In this document: piece after piece, positions 23,331 to 33,766 of the stretch
Layout: each line of letters opens with the position of its first letter
Numbering within the stretch: position 1 is the stretch's first letter
DNA from: JAJUFS01 sp036381175
Lineage (GTDB): Bacteria > Pseudomonadota > Gammaproteobacteria > Natronospirales > JAJUFS01
Assembly: GCA_036381175.1 (NCBI GenBank)
Contig: DASVDI010000030.1
Location: forward strand, 1-64,000
DNA length: 64,000 nucleotides
Direction: 5' to 3'
Notes under the pieces: generated by a model
What the model was told of the DNA's origin: nothing
What the model saw: only the letters and a program-made list of their open reading frames with translations
Databases searched by the model: none
Program-made: the position numbers and the translations under genes

Positions 23331-24563
23331 ATGAATGCGAGGGGATTCTGGAGGCTGCTGGGCGCGTTGCTGGCAGGTGCGCTGCTGGTTTCCTGCGCGA
23401 GCACGCCGCAAAGCGAGCCGGGAGACACTGGCGCGCGAACGCTGTCGCCGGCGGAAGTTGATGGCCTGTTGCTTGGCCGCGGCATGGGGATGGCGGCGGC
23501 GGCGGAGATCAACGGCTACCCCGGCCCGCAGCATGTGCTTGATCTCAAAGACGAGCTCGATCTCACGCCGGACCAGCGCTTCGCTACCTCGCGGCTCATC
23601 GGCCTCGTGCAGGGCCGCGCCCGCGCGCTGGGCCAGCGGATTGTGGATGCGGAGCGGCGACTGGATGCGGACATGGCCGCGGGGAATTTAAGCTCTGACC
23701 AGGTTCGCGCGCGCCTTGAAACCATCGCGGCACTTCGCGCGCAACTGCGCTTCACGCACATTCACGCGCACATCGAACAGCAGAAAATCCTGACGCCGGA
23801 GCAGATCCGGCGGTATTACGAACTGCGCGGCCGCGATGTCATGGTCGCCGCGCCCACGATACCGCCGGCGCCGACCGAGCCATTGACGCTTCCCGCTTCG
23901 ACGACAGCATCGCCTGCTCCCGTTGCAGCGCCTGGAACGCCGGCAGTCATTCCGGTTCCTACGCCATCGGCCGAGCCCGTGACCGCGCCGGTTGCGGAGC
24001 CATCGCCAGAACCCGCAGAACCCGTTCCGTCTGAGCCGGAAACACCACCTCTGCCGGAAGCCGCGCAACCGCTGACGCCCGGCATGCTGGATGCGCTGCC
24101 CGACGCCCAGCCGGTTGAGGCGATGCCTGCCCCGACACCGGTAACGTCTCCGGCACAATCGAAAGCGGAGGCCGTTGAACCGCAACCAGCGACCGACGCA
24201 CCGGCCTATCCGCTGACGCCGATCGGGGAACAGCCGCCACCGCCACCCCCATTACTGCCGGAAGAAGAAGCGCCACAGCCGAAAGCGGAAAACGTAGAAC
24301 CGGAACCAACGCCCGATACACCGGCGTATCCGTTGACACCGATCGGAGAGGAACCGCCTTCACCGCCGCCGTTATTGCCAGAAGAAGAACCACCGGCGAT
24401 GACGCCCGGCATGCAGGATGCGATGGAATTCGCCGAACCCATCGCCGCGGAAGAAACCGAGGCCGAACCGGAAGTTCATATCGCACCGCTCGAAGACGAC
24501 GCGTTGCCGGAACTCGAACCGGTCGATTCCGAGGAGCCTGCGACTGTCGATCTCGACAACTGA
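23331..24563 (+). CDS. Proline-rich lipoprotein with CpxP/Spy-like helical domain
   Basis: 410 aa. Lipoprotein signal with lipobox LVSC at about 19-22. Residues 60-165 form a helical domain with LDLTPDQ and ILTPEQ, the LTxxQ pattern of CpxP/Spy periplasmic proteins. Residues 175-400 are a Pro/Glu/Ala-rich low-complexity region containing two 40-residue repeats with the unit AYPLTPIGE and runs of six prolines. Probably a periplasmic, lipid-anchored protein whose tail spans toward peptidoglycan or the outer membrane. It is monocistronic: a strong terminator follows at 24586-24615. Confidence 0.75.
   Translation: MNARGFWRLLGALLAGALLVSCASTPQSEPGDTGARTLSPAEVDGLLLGRGMGMAAAAEINGYPGPQHVLDLKDELDLTPDQRFATSRLIGLVQGRARALGQRIVDAERRLDADMAAGNLSSDQVRARLETIAALRAQLRFTHIHAHIEQQKILTPEQIRRYYELRGRDVMVAAPTIPPAPTEPLTLPASTTASPAPVAAPGTPAVIPVPTPSAEPVTAPVAEPSPEPAEPVPSEPETPPLPEAAQPLTPGMLDALPDAQPVEAMPAPTPVTSPAQSKAEAVEPQPATDAPAYPLTPIGEQPPPPPPLLPEEEAPQPKAENVEPEPTPDTPAYPLTPIGEEPPSPPPLLPEEEPPAMTPGMQDAMEFAEPIAAEETEAEPEVHIAPLEDDALPELEPVDSEEPATVDLDN
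24162..24389. repeat. Two tandem 120-bp coding repeats in the lipoprotein gene
   Basis: Copy 1 is 24162-24281 and copy 2 starts at 24282 and runs to about 24389. Each begins AAAGCGGA and encodes a unit of about 40 residues with AYPLTPIGE and PPLLPEEE. Copies differ at scattered bases, so the duplication is not very recent. A cruder relative with LTPGMLDAL / MTPGMQDAM flanks it on both sides. Confidence 0.8.
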
Positions 24564-24585
24564 AAAAACGCATCGCTCTTCATTT

Positions 24586-24620
24586 ACAAAAGCCGATCGA
24601 TTGATCGGCTTTTGTGTTTG
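24586..24620 (+). terminator. Intrinsic terminator after the lipoprotein gene
   Basis: Perfect 13-base arms (24586-24598 and 24603-24615), ACAAAAGCCGATC with loop GATT, followed on the plus strand by GTTTG. The A-rich left flank means it could work in both directions. Confidence 0.85.
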
Positions 24621-24781
24621 ATTCCTTCATTCGGCGCCTCGTTGCACTGACGCAAATTCAGGGCGCGCCCGATTTTTGTCCGGCTATTGCGTTCCTAGAC
24701 TCCGCGTTCCGAATTTGCGCGCGCCGATTCGGAAAATCTCTCAATGGATTGTCGTTGTTAACAATGAAAATGGAGTCTGAA

Positions 24782-25282
24782 ATGATCAAGAAAGTTCTTA
24801 TTGCAAGTGCGTTGCTTGGCTTGAGCACCGCGGCTGTTGCCGGCCCTTCCACGGGTGACTGGGAAATCGTGTTCTCCAATGCCGGCGGTGGCCTGGAAAT
24901 CAATAGTGATATCACTGCCCTTGGCGTCGGCGTTCGCGCCGGTTACTTCCTTGACTCGGTCCATGAGGTTGGTTTCGGCACCGATCTCAGCTATTTCGAT
25001 AATGGCGTCGCCAACGGCGAGTCGCTTGATCTCGCTGGTTTCTACCGCTACAACTTCGCAACCAGCGAATCCAAGGAATGGTGTTACGGCGGCGTGTCGC
25101 TTGACCTCAGGAATGTCACGGACAGTGATGCTTCGAGCGAGTGGATTCGTCCGCACTTCGGCAAGAAATGGATGCTGAGTGAAGACGTTGCTTTTGATCT
25201 GAACGGCGGCGTCAACATCCCAACCGATTCCGATATCGATGCACGTTTTGATGTTCGTTTCGGTCTTTCGATTTTCTATTGA
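24782..25282 (+). CDS. Small predicted outer-membrane beta-barrel protein
   Basis: 166 aa. Signal peptide MIKKVLIASALLGLSTAAVAG with GGAG upstream of ATG 24782; the frame is open back to 24614 but that part lacks coding character. The mature part has alternating strands (ALGVGVRAGYFLDSV, FGTDLSYFDNG, GFYRYNFATS, CYGGVSLDLRNV) and a terminal strand FDVRFGLSIFY ending in an aromatic residue as in many outer-membrane proteins. An OmpA/OmpW-like eight-strand barrel is likely. Own terminator downstream. Confidence 0.75.
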   Translation: MIKKVLIASALLGLSTAAVAGPSTGDWEIVFSNAGGGLEINSDITALGVGVRAGYFLDSVHEVGFGTDLSYFDNGVANGESLDLAGFYRYNFATSESKEWCYGGVSLDLRNVTDSDASSEWIRPHFGKKWMLSEDVAFDLNGGVNIPTDSDIDARFDVRFGLSIFY

Positions 25283-25304
25283 TCGAACAGCTTGATGCAA
25301 AACG

Positions 25305-25333
25305 AAAGGGCCTCCTCGGAGGCCCTTTTTTTT
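25305..25333. terminator. Bidirectional intrinsic terminator
   Basis: Arms AAAGGGCCTCC and GGAGGCCCTTT (25305-25315, 25318-25328) around TC, followed by eight Ts. On the minus strand the stop codon of the next gene (TAA at 25334-25332) directly abuts the A-run and the same hairpin, so one structure ends both convergent genes. Confidence 0.88.
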
Positions 25334-25784
25334 AATCCTGCTGTGAAGATTCGGCGCGGTAATTTTCAGGCACCCGGTAAAGGCGCCGGATCGCAGGTCT
25401 GCGCAAGTGAATGAAAATCGTGATTGCGATCGCGAGCACTACGATATCGAATGCCGCCTCGAAAAGATGCTTGTCGCCATCAGCAATCTCGCCTGGCGCA
25501 CAGGCGGTAGCAAGCAAGCGCGTCACGAGCGTGATAAACGCAAGAAAGGCCGCGAGATGCCAGCCCGGTTTCAAGCCGCGCAACAAGCCCAGCGCCGCGT
25601 AAGCGTGCACGCCACCAATGATGAGCAGAAAGGAAAAGCCGACGATGCCGTTCTCGAACACGCTGACCGCGAAACACGTGATTGCAACTACGCCAAACCA
25701 CGCCGCACACCAGTAAATACCGCGCTCACCGCGAATCTTCGCGGCTATCCACGGCCTTGACCACGTTTCCGAAAAACGGCCCAT
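25332..25784 (-). CDS. Hypothetical four-helix membrane protein
   Basis: 150 aa with four hydrophobic segments (about 25-40, 48-68, 75-95, 110-128). No recognised family. Cytoplasmic C-terminal tail rich in Arg (LRRPAIRRLYRVPENYRAES). Lies between a barrel protein and a flavodoxin-like reductase; the latter is on the same strand but ends 60 bases further and is transcribed toward it from its own promoter. Confidence 0.7.
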   Translation of the reverse strand: MGRFSETWSRPWIAAKIRGERGIYWCAAWFGVVAITCFAVSVFENGIVGFSFLLIIGGVHAYAALGLLRGLKPGWHLAAFLAFITLVTRLLATACAPGEIADGDKHLFEAAFDIVVLAIAITIFIHLRRPAIRRLYRVPENYRAESSQQD

Positions 25785-25844
25785 GTTGAAAACCCGTGCT
25801 GAAAACGCGCCGAGTCTAGCGCAGAACGCCGATGCGCTTCAGCG

Positions 25845-26597
25845 TCAGCGGTATTCCGGATTCGGGTGATCGAATTTGCAGCCGGCTTTCCATTTCTCCG
25901 GCAGGTTTCCCCAGGCAGGAATGCCGCCGGATGTTTTCAACATTTTTGCAAGGTGCATGAGGTTCCACGCCATGAACGTGCAATTACGTTGTGTGAAATC
26001 ATTCTGCGGCCCGCCGGAATTCTCATCGAGATAGGAAGGGCCGGGACCGGCAGGGCCAACCCAACCGGCGTCGGCTTGCGGCGGAATCGTGTAACCGAGG
26101 TGTTGCAGCGTGTACAGCACTTCCATGCCGACATGTTTCATGCCGTCTTCGTTACCAGAAACGATGCAGCCGCCCGCCTTGCCGTAAAAAACGTATTGAC
26201 CCTTATCGTTCTGCTTGCCGGATTCGCCGTACAGCCGCTCGATGATCTTCTTGCATACCGATGACATCTGCCCGAGCCAGATCGGCGTGCCGAGCACGAG
26301 AATGTCGGCGGGCTTCACGAGCGTCTCCCAGAGCTCCGGCCACTCATCCGTTTCATAGCCGTGCTCGCGCATGTCGGGATAAATGCCGGGCGGAATGTCA
26401 TGCATCACCGCGCGCAGGTGGGTCACGTTCACACCATTTGCGTTCATGACGCCTTCCGCGATGTTCATCAACGCCGCCGTGTTCGAAACCTGCGGCGGCT
26501 GTTTCAACGAGCAGTTGATGAAGATCGCGGAGAGGTCGGAAAAATCGCCATCGAGTTCGCCGCAAAGCTCCTGCTGGCGAGAATAAAGATCGGACAT
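25845..26597 (-). CDS. NADPH-dependent FMN reductase / flavodoxin-fold protein
   Basis: 250 aa. Flavodoxin-like pattern: AIFINCSLK (phosphate-binding loop region), LVLGTPIWLGQMSSVCKKIIERL (FMN isoalloxazine contact) and GGCIVSGNEDGMKHVG. Members reduce quinones, azo or nitro compounds, or act as multimeric flavodoxins. ATG 26597 (MSDLYSRQQ) is chosen because the frame upstream covers the divergent promoter of the next gene. Unusually long for the family (typically about 180-200 aa), with an extended N-terminal 30 residues and a C-terminal ~60-residue tail. Confidence 0.8.
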   Translation of the reverse strand: MSDLYSRQQELCGELDGDFSDLSAIFINCSLKQPPQVSNTAALMNIAEGVMNANGVNVTHLRAVMHDIPPGIYPDMREHGYETDEWPELWETLVKPADILVLGTPIWLGQMSSVCKKIIERLYGESGKQNDKGQYVFYGKAGGCIVSGNEDGMKHVGMEVLYTLQHLGYTIPPQADAGWVGPAGPGPSYLDENSGGPQNDFTQRNCTFMAWNLMHLAKMLKTSGGIPAWGNLPEKWKAGCKFDHPNPEYR

Positions 26598-26751
26598 ATG
26601 ATTTTGCCTGCAAGTAGTTTCTGGAGAAGACCTGCGGTTGCCTTGGGCGCTTTCAACCCCGCGCTGCGCATTCGATGGAATCAGGGCTCGCCCGATGGGA
26701 GGCGCGAACGGTGTGACCAATGCTGTCCGCCTTTCAGGGAAGGAGAAATTC

Positions 26752-28674
<1,923 letters not shown>

Positions 28675-28692
28675 CGAATTCCCTGAATTGCA

Positions 28693-28720
28693 GAGGCGGC
28701 CGAAAGGCCGTCTTTCTTGT
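28693..28720 (+). terminator. Intrinsic terminator after the GlyGly-CTERM gene
   Basis: Stem GGCGGCC / GGCCGTC (28695-28701, 28706-28712) with tetraloop GAAA and one G-U pair, then TTTCTTGTT. It lies 20 bases after the stop. Confidence 0.75.
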
Positions 28721-28754
28721 TCACGGCAAGATGCCGCTACGAACAAATATGTTC

Positions 28755-29275
28755 GTAGGAGCGCCTTCAGGCGCGAACCTCAAAGCCAGACTGCATCCCA
28801 CCACGGATAATCTCCAATCTTAGCGACCAGCTTCGACCTGAGCGGGTTCGCTACGATGTATCGAGCGATCGTTTTCAGGTCTTCATATGACCTGACGGCG
28901 TGGTCGTAGTAACCACGTTGCCAAATAGGGGCTACGGCGATTCCGGATGCTGTCAACGCGCGGGAAGAACGGCCCTTGAGGCGATTCATGACACTCGAAA
29001 GCGAATTATCCCCTCGCAATTGCATCAGCCAATGCAAATGATCGGGCATGACGACAAATGCAAATGACGCCGCCAAGCGGGAGTCTTCAATATCTTTCAG
29101 ACAGCGAACAACAACGCGTGCCGCCGCAGGTTCTGCGAACACCCGAATGCGGCCTCGGGTAACCGTGGTGAGATGATAGAAATGGCCTTCGAGTGAAAAA
29201 CGGCCTTTGCGCAGGTCTTTTCCGTGTTGCTTCGGCATCCTTGCCCCTTTGGTTCGCGCCTGAAGGCGCTCCTAC
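28755..29275. mobile_element. REP-RAYT-REP element
   Basis: Two 23-base REP arms in opposite orientation (28755-28777, GTAGGAGCGCCTTCAGGCGC plus GAA; and 29253-29275, its exact reverse complement) enclose 475 bases that are almost entirely the RAYT gene (28780-29238). The arms are identical to each arm of the full palindromes at 1886 and 6011. The element lies between the terminator of the GlyGly-CTERM gene and ubiD, disrupting nothing. RAYTs are domesticated IS200/IS605-like single-strand transposases thought to spread REPs. Confidence 0.85.
28780..29238 (-). CDS. rayT: REP-associated tyrosine transposase (RAYT, Y1_Tnp family)
   Basis: 152 aa. Y1 transposase fold with the HuH motif HLH in VVMPDHLHWLMQL (near residue 69), and a C-terminal segment WQRGYYDHAVRSYEDLKTIA then RYIVANPLRSKLV carrying candidate catalytic tyrosines. 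The compact length is within the RAYT range (about 140-180 aa). The gene appears intact. It ends three bases from one REP arm and begins 15 bases from the other, so expression likely depends on a promoter in or beyond the REP near 29250. Confidence 0.9.
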   Translation of the reverse strand: MPKQHGKDLRKGRFSLEGHFYHLTTVTRGRIRVFAEPAAARVVVRCLKDIEDSRLAASFAFVVMPDHLHWLMQLRGDNSLSSVMNRLKGRSSRALTASGIAVAPIWQRGYYDHAVRSYEDLKTIARYIVANPLRSKLVAKIGDYPWWDAVWL

Positions 29276-29299
29276 AAACATTATTCCCGATCGCGAAAC

Positions 29300-30763
29300 C
29301 TACAACCCCAACTCCTCCCACATCGCATCCACGCGATCCTTCACATCCTGCGACATTTCTATCGGCGTTCCCCATTCGCGATTCGTTTCACCTGGCCATT
29401 TGTTGGTGGCGTCGAATCCGATCTTGGAACCGAGGCCGGAAACGGGCGAGGCAAAATCAAGATAATCAATTGGTGTGTTTTCAATGATGGTGCAATCGCG
29501 CGCCGGATCCATGCGCGTGGTCATGGCCCAGATGACTTCCTTCCAGTCGCGGATGTTCACGTCGTCGTCGGTGACGATGACGAACTTGGTGTACATGAAC
29601 TGTCTTAAAAACGACCAGATACCGAGCATCACGCGCTTGGCGTGACCGGGATATTGTTTCTTCATGGAAATAACCGCGAGACGATACGAGCAACCTTCCG
29701 GCGGCAAATAGAAATCCGTGATCTCCGGAAATTGTTTCTGCAAAATCGGCACGAACACTTCATTCAACGCGACGCCAAGCACCGCAGGTTCGTCTGGCGG
29801 TTTGCCAGTGTACGTGGAGTGATAAATCGGATTATTTCGATGCGTGATGCGTTCGATGGTGAACACAGGAAAGGTGTCGGCTTCATTGTAATAACCGGTG
29901 TGATCGCCGAACGGACCTTCAAGCGCGGTTTCATCGGGATCGATAAAACCTTCGAGTACAATTTCCGCGCTCGCGGGTACCTGGAGATCGTTGCCGACGC
30001 ATTTCACGAGCGAGGTTTTCGAGCCGCGCAGCAATCCCGCGAAGGCGTATTCGCTCAAGGCATCCGGCACAGGCGTGACGGCGGCAAGAATTGTTGCGGG
30101 ATCCGCGCCGAGCGCGACAGCAACGGGAAATGGCTTTCCCGGATTCGCCTTTTTCCATTCCTGGAAATCCAATGCGCCACCACGATGCGAAAGCCAGCGC
30201 ATGATGACTTTGTTCCTGGCAACAACCTGCTGGCGATAAATACCGAGATTCTGGCGTTCCTTGTGCGGACCTTTGGTAACAACAAGTCCCCACGTGATGA
30301 GCGGACCCGCATCGCCCGGCCAGCACGTCTGGATCGGCCAGTCGGCGAGATTCACGTCATCGCCTTCGATGATGTTTTCCTGGCAAGGCGCCTTTTTAAC
30401 GACATCCGGTGCCATGTCGAGCACTTTCTTGTACTTCGGCAGCACTTTCAGCGCGTCGCGGAAACCTTTCGGCGGCTCCGGTTCTTTCAGGAAGGCGAGC
30501 AGGCGCCCCACATCACGCAAGGCATCGACTGATTCGGCGCCCATGCCGAGCGCGACGCGTTCCGGCGTGCCGAACAGATTGCCAAGCACGGGCACCTTCG
30601 AGCCTTTCGTATTTTCGAACATTACCGCCGGGCCACCCGCTTTCAGCAGGCGATCGCAGATTTCCGTCATTTCAAGCATGGGATCGACTTCGCGCGCGAC
30701 GCGCTTCAACAGCCCGCGCTGTTCAAGCTGCGCAAGGAAATCCCGCAGATCTCGATATTGCAT
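29300..30763 (-). CDS. ubiD: UbiD family decarboxylase (3-octaprenyl-4-hydroxybenzoate carboxy-lyase)
   Basis: 487 aa, close to E. coli UbiD. MQYRDLRDFLAQLEQRGLLK at the start, NIIEGDDVNLADWPIQ, the prenyl-FMN pocket segments IYRQQVVARNKVIMRW and PFGDHTGYY, and YTKFVIVTDDDVNIRDWKEV near the end. It decarboxylates the polyprenyl-hydroxybenzoate intermediate of ubiquinone synthesis and needs prenylated FMN made by UbiX (not in window). ATG 30763 is chosen by family alignment. Confidence 0.95.
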   Translation of the reverse strand: MQYRDLRDFLAQLEQRGLLKRVAREVDPMLEMTEICDRLLKAGGPAVMFENTKGSKVPVLGNLFGTPERVALGMGAESVDALRDVGRLLAFLKEPEPPKGFRDALKVLPKYKKVLDMAPDVVKKAPCQENIIEGDDVNLADWPIQTCWPGDAGPLITWGLVVTKGPHKERQNLGIYRQQVVARNKVIMRWLSHRGGALDFQEWKKANPGKPFPVAVALGADPATILAAVTPVPDALSEYAFAGLLRGSKTSLVKCVGNDLQVPASAEIVLEGFIDPDETALEGPFGDHTGYYNEADTFPVFTIERITHRNNPIYHSTYTGKPPDEPAVLGVALNEVFVPILQKQFPEITDFYLPPEGCSYRLAVISMKKQYPGHAKRVMLGIWSFLRQFMYTKFVIVTDDDVNIRDWKEVIWAMTTRMDPARDCTIIENTPIDYLDFASPVSGLGSKIGFDATNKWPGETNREWGTPIEMSQDVKDRVDAMWEELGL

Positions 30764-30798
30764 GCGTTTGCATCGTGCCAGGGAAGTGTGGCGGCCAC

Positions 30799-30804
30799 TA
30801 TAAT
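30799..30804 (+). promoter_or_regulatory. Consensus -10 box upstream of the CoA-binding protein / dapF operon
   Basis: A perfect TATAAT lies 36 bases before ATG 30840. The -35 region at 17 bases upstream (TGCCAG) is poor, so an activator or extended contacts may be needed. Confidence 0.45.
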
Positions 30805-30839
30805 GGCGGGAATCCTCAAAACAAAGCGGAGTACACGGC

Positions 30840-31268
30840 ATGGACTTTCAGAATCCAGACCGGGACGCCATCAGCCGGATTCTCTCCGACGCCACAACGA
30901 TTGCCGTTGTCGGCCTTTCACCGAACCCCGATCGGCCCAGCCACGGCGTTGCACTGGCGATGCAGCAGTTCGGTTACCGCATCATTCCCGTGCGCCCGAA
31001 CGCTCAGAAGATGCTCGGCGAGCCGGCGTATCCGGATCTGCGCTCGCTGCCGGAGGTACCGGATATTGTTGATGTGTTTCGCGCGCCGGAATATGTCGCG
31101 GAAATTGTCGACGACTGCATCGCTATCGGCGCGAAGGTGCTGTGGCTGCAGGAAGGCGTCGTCGACGAAGCGGCGGCCGAGAAAGCGCGCGCGCACGGCA
31201 TTACCGTTGTAATGGATCGTTGCATATATAAAGAGTGGGTCGCGCTGAAGGGCGGCGCGACACCGTAG
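30840..31268 (+). CDS. CoA-binding domain protein (YccU-like)
   Basis: 142 aa Rossmann-fold protein of the succinyl-CoA ligase-like CoA_binding family: TTIAVVGLSPNPDRPSHGVA (nucleotide loop), YRIIPVRPNAQKMLGEPAYP and VLWLQEGVVDEAAAEKARAH. The ligand and role are not established in bacteria. Its stop abuts the dapF start (TAG-ATG), so it is the first gene of the dapF-DUF484-xerC operon. Confidence 0.85.
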   Translation: MDFQNPDRDAISRILSDATTIAVVGLSPNPDRPSHGVALAMQQFGYRIIPVRPNAQKMLGEPAYPDLRSLPEVPDIVDVFRAPEYVAEIVDDCIAIGAKVLWLQEGVVDEAAAEKARAHGITVVMDRCIYKEWVALKGGATP

Positions 31269-32096
31269 ATGCCGATCACGTTCACAAAAATGCACGGTGC
31301 AGGCAATGATTTTGTCGTTGTCGACGCCACGGTCGCGCCGTTTGATCTTGCACGCCAGCAACGGCGGCAGATTGCTGACCGCCGTTTCGGTGTCGGTTGC
31401 GATCAGTTGCTGGTGGTGGAACCTGCGCGCGGCGGCGGCGAGGATTTTTCCTGGCGCATTTACAACGCCGATGGTGGCGAAGTCGAACAATGCGGCAACG
31501 GCGCGCGCTGCGTGGCGCGTTTCATTCACGACAAAAACCTCTCGCGGAAAACCCGGCTGCGACTCGGCTCGCTTGGCGGGATCGTTCAAGCCGAACTGCT
31601 GGAGGACGGCGTGCGCGTGAACATGGGCGCGCCTGCATTCGCGCCCGACGAGATTCCATTTACTGCGGATGCAGAAGCGTTGACTTATGCGATCGATCTC
31701 GAAGGCGAATCGCTCGATGTCGGCGTTGTTTCGATGGGCAATCCGCACGCGGTGCTGACGGTAAGCGACGTTGGGACAACACCGGTCGCGGACCTCGGCG
31801 AAATGCTTGAATCGCATTCGCGCTTTCCCGAACGCGCCAACGTCGGTTTCATGCAACGCCTTGACGCGTCGCACGTGAAACTGCGCGTGTTCGAACGCGG
31901 CGTGGGAGAAACGCAAGCCTGCGGCACCGGCGCATGCGCCGCCGTCGTCTGGGGAATTCTTGCCGGACAACTCGATCAGGATGTAGAGGTGCAACTGCCG
32001 GGCGGCGCGCTCATGGTAAGCTGGCGTGGTCGCGGCGAGCCGGTATTTCTCGCCGGCCCCGCCGTTACGGTGTTTGAAGGAACTTTTCTTTTATGA
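31269..32096 (+). CDS. dapF: Diaminopimelate epimerase
   Basis: 275 aa. Converts LL- to meso-diaminopimelate for lysine and peptidoglycan. Both catalytic cysteines are visible in EQCGNGARC and QACGTGACAAV, and the N-terminus FTKMHGAGNDFVVVD is diagnostic. Operon with DUF484 and xerC is the standard gammaproteobacterial order. Overlaps the next gene by ATGA. Confidence 0.97.
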   Translation: MPITFTKMHGAGNDFVVVDATVAPFDLARQQRRQIADRRFGVGCDQLLVVEPARGGGEDFSWRIYNADGGEVEQCGNGARCVARFIHDKNLSRKTRLRLGSLGGIVQAELLEDGVRVNMGAPAFAPDEIPFTADAEALTYAIDLEGESLDVGVVSMGNPHAVLTVSDVGTTPVADLGEMLESHSRFPERANVGFMQRLDASHVKLRVFERGVGETQACGTGACAAVVWGILAGQLDQDVEVQLPGGALMVSWRGRGEPVFLAGPAVTVFEGTFLL

Positions 32097-32788
32097 GCAG
32101 CAGCCGCAGATCGCGCGACGCCGAAACCATTTCCGCCGAAACTGTCGCGGAATTTCTCGACGAACATCCCGAATTTTTCGAATCGCAGCCGCAGCTTGCC
32201 GCAAAGCTGCGCATTCCGCACTTCAGCGGCGAAGCGGTTTCGCTGATCGAAAAGCAGGTCGAAATCCTGCGCAAGCAGAATGGCCAGCTGGAAAGAAAGC
32301 TCGTCGATCTCATCGAAGTCGCGCGCGCGAATGATGCCGCGATGGAACGCATTCATCAGCTCGTGCTTGCGCTCATGGAAGCCGAGGATCTCCCTGATCT
32401 GCTGCACGCGCTCGCCGACCGGCTGCGCCACCGTTTCGGCGCCGATGCAGCCTGCCTGATTCTTTTCAAGGGAAAAGCCGAAGACGTCGAATTCGGTCCC
32501 GCGGTGCGCATGGAGCGTGACGCAGCGGAAGTCACGGAATTCCAGAATGTGTTGCGCAACGGCCAGCCGGTTGTCGGCCGCCTGCGGCCGCGCCAGCTTG
32601 AAATTCTTTTCGGCTCGAACGCGCCGCGCATCGGTTCCGCCGCATTGATTCCGATTGGCGATCGCGCTGAAATCGGATTGCTCGGCATCGGCTCGCATTC
32701 GGAAGATCAGTTCGGTCCGACGCTGGGCACAACATTCCTGGTGCGCATCGGCGACGTTCTCACCACAGCATTACGTCGCCGTCTCTAG
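32093..32788 (+). CDS. DUF484 family protein
   Basis: 231 aa. N-terminal segment VAEFLDEHPEFFESQPQLAA, then a coiled coil (SLIEKQVEILRKQNGQLERK) and a GAF-like C-terminal domain (AACLILFKGKAEDVEF; GSAALIPIGDRAEIGLLGIG). DUF484 (YigA) is always between dapF and xerC in gammaproteobacteria; its role is unknown. Confidence 0.92.
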   Translation: MSSSRRSRDAETISAETVAEFLDEHPEFFESQPQLAAKLRIPHFSGEAVSLIEKQVEILRKQNGQLERKLVDLIEVARANDAAMERIHQLVLALMEAEDLPDLLHALADRLRHRFGADAACLILFKGKAEDVEFGPAVRMERDAAEVTEFQNVLRNGQPVVGRLRPRQLEILFGSNAPRIGSAALIPIGDRAEIGLLGIGSHSEDQFGPTLGTTFLVRIGDVLTTALRRRL

Positions 32789-32800
32789 ACACTCCGGGTC

Positions 32801-33715
32801 ATGAACCCCGCTGCCATCGACTGGACCGACCGCTTTCTCGTTCACCTTCGAATGGAGCGGCAGGTTTCACCGCACACCATCAGCAATTACCAGCGCGATC
32901 TTCGCACGCTGACGTCGTGGTGCGCCGAACGCGGACTCGATGACTGGACGGCGATCACGCACCCGGACATTCGCGTGTTTGCAGCGACGCTGCACCGGCG
33001 TGGACTCGCATCAAAATCCATCGCACGGCATCTCGCCGCCACGCGCAGCTTTTTTCGTTTCCTGATGCGCGAGAATGTATTGAGCGCAAATCCCGCGCTC
33101 GATGTCACGCCGCCCAAGGCAAAGAAACCGCTGCCCGCGACGCTGGATCCCGACCTGCTGTCACGCTTGCTGTTGATCACGGGCGAAGACGCGGTCACGC
33201 GGCGCGATCACGCCATGCTGGAATTGTTTTATTCATCCGGCTTGCGGCTGGCGGAGTTGTGTTCGCTCGACATCGACGATGCCAGCGTCATCATGCGCGA
33301 GCGCGAAGTGCGCGTTACCGGCAAGGGCGGGAAGACGCGCATTGTTCCCGTCGGCCGGCAGGCGCGTGAGACGACGGAGCGCTGGATAAAAATTCGCGGC
33401 GAACTCGCGGCGGCTGGTGAAAGCGCGTTGTTCGTCGGTACGCGCGGTGCACGTATCGCGCCGCGAACGGTACAGCAGCGCATCGCACACTGGGCGAGGA
33501 AACAGGGCATTGGTCAGCATGTGCATCCTCACATGCTGCGGCATTCGTTTGCATCACACCTGCTGGAATCTTCCGGTGATTTGCGCGCGGTTCAGGAGTT
33601 GCTCGGCCACGCGGATATTTCGACCACACAGATTTACACGCATCTGGATTTCCAGCATCTCGCGCAGGTTTACGACAAGGCGCATCCAAGGGCGAAGAAA
33701 AAGCGCGAAACGTGA
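32801..33715 (+). CDS. xerC: Tyrosine recombinase XerC
   Basis: 304 aa. Resolves chromosome dimers at dif with XerD and FtsK. N-terminal core-binding domain (VSPHTISNYQRDLRTL) and catalytic domain with the Arg in SGLRLAEL, Lys in VTGKGGKTR, H-x-x-R in HMLRHSFASHLL, and Tyr in TTQIYTHLD. The operon position next to dapF and DUF484 favours XerC over XerD. Confidence 0.95.
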   Translation: MNPAAIDWTDRFLVHLRMERQVSPHTISNYQRDLRTLTSWCAERGLDDWTAITHPDIRVFAATLHRRGLASKSIARHLAATRSFFRFLMRENVLSANPALDVTPPKAKKPLPATLDPDLLSRLLLITGEDAVTRRDHAMLELFYSSGLRLAELCSLDIDDASVIMREREVRVTGKGGKTRIVPVGRQARETTERWIKIRGELAAAGESALFVGTRGARIAPRTVQQRIAHWARKQGIGQHVHPHMLRHSFASHLLESSGDLRAVQELLGHADISTTQIYTHLDFQHLAQVYDKAHPRAKKKRET

Positions 33716-33737
33716 GAAAAAAAATTGCCGAAGGAAT

Positions 33738-33763
33738 GTAGAGCGCTCCGAGAGCGCTCCTAC
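33738..33763. repeat. Shortened REP-like palindrome
   Basis: GTAG and CTAC ends frame the inverted repeat AGCGCTC-CG-AGAGCGCT. The head is that of the window's REP family but the core lacks the CCTTCAGG centre. It lies between the convergent ends of xerC and the fructosamine-kinase-like gene, where it may act as a hairpin terminator. Confidence 0.65.
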
Positions 33764-33766
33764 GGA

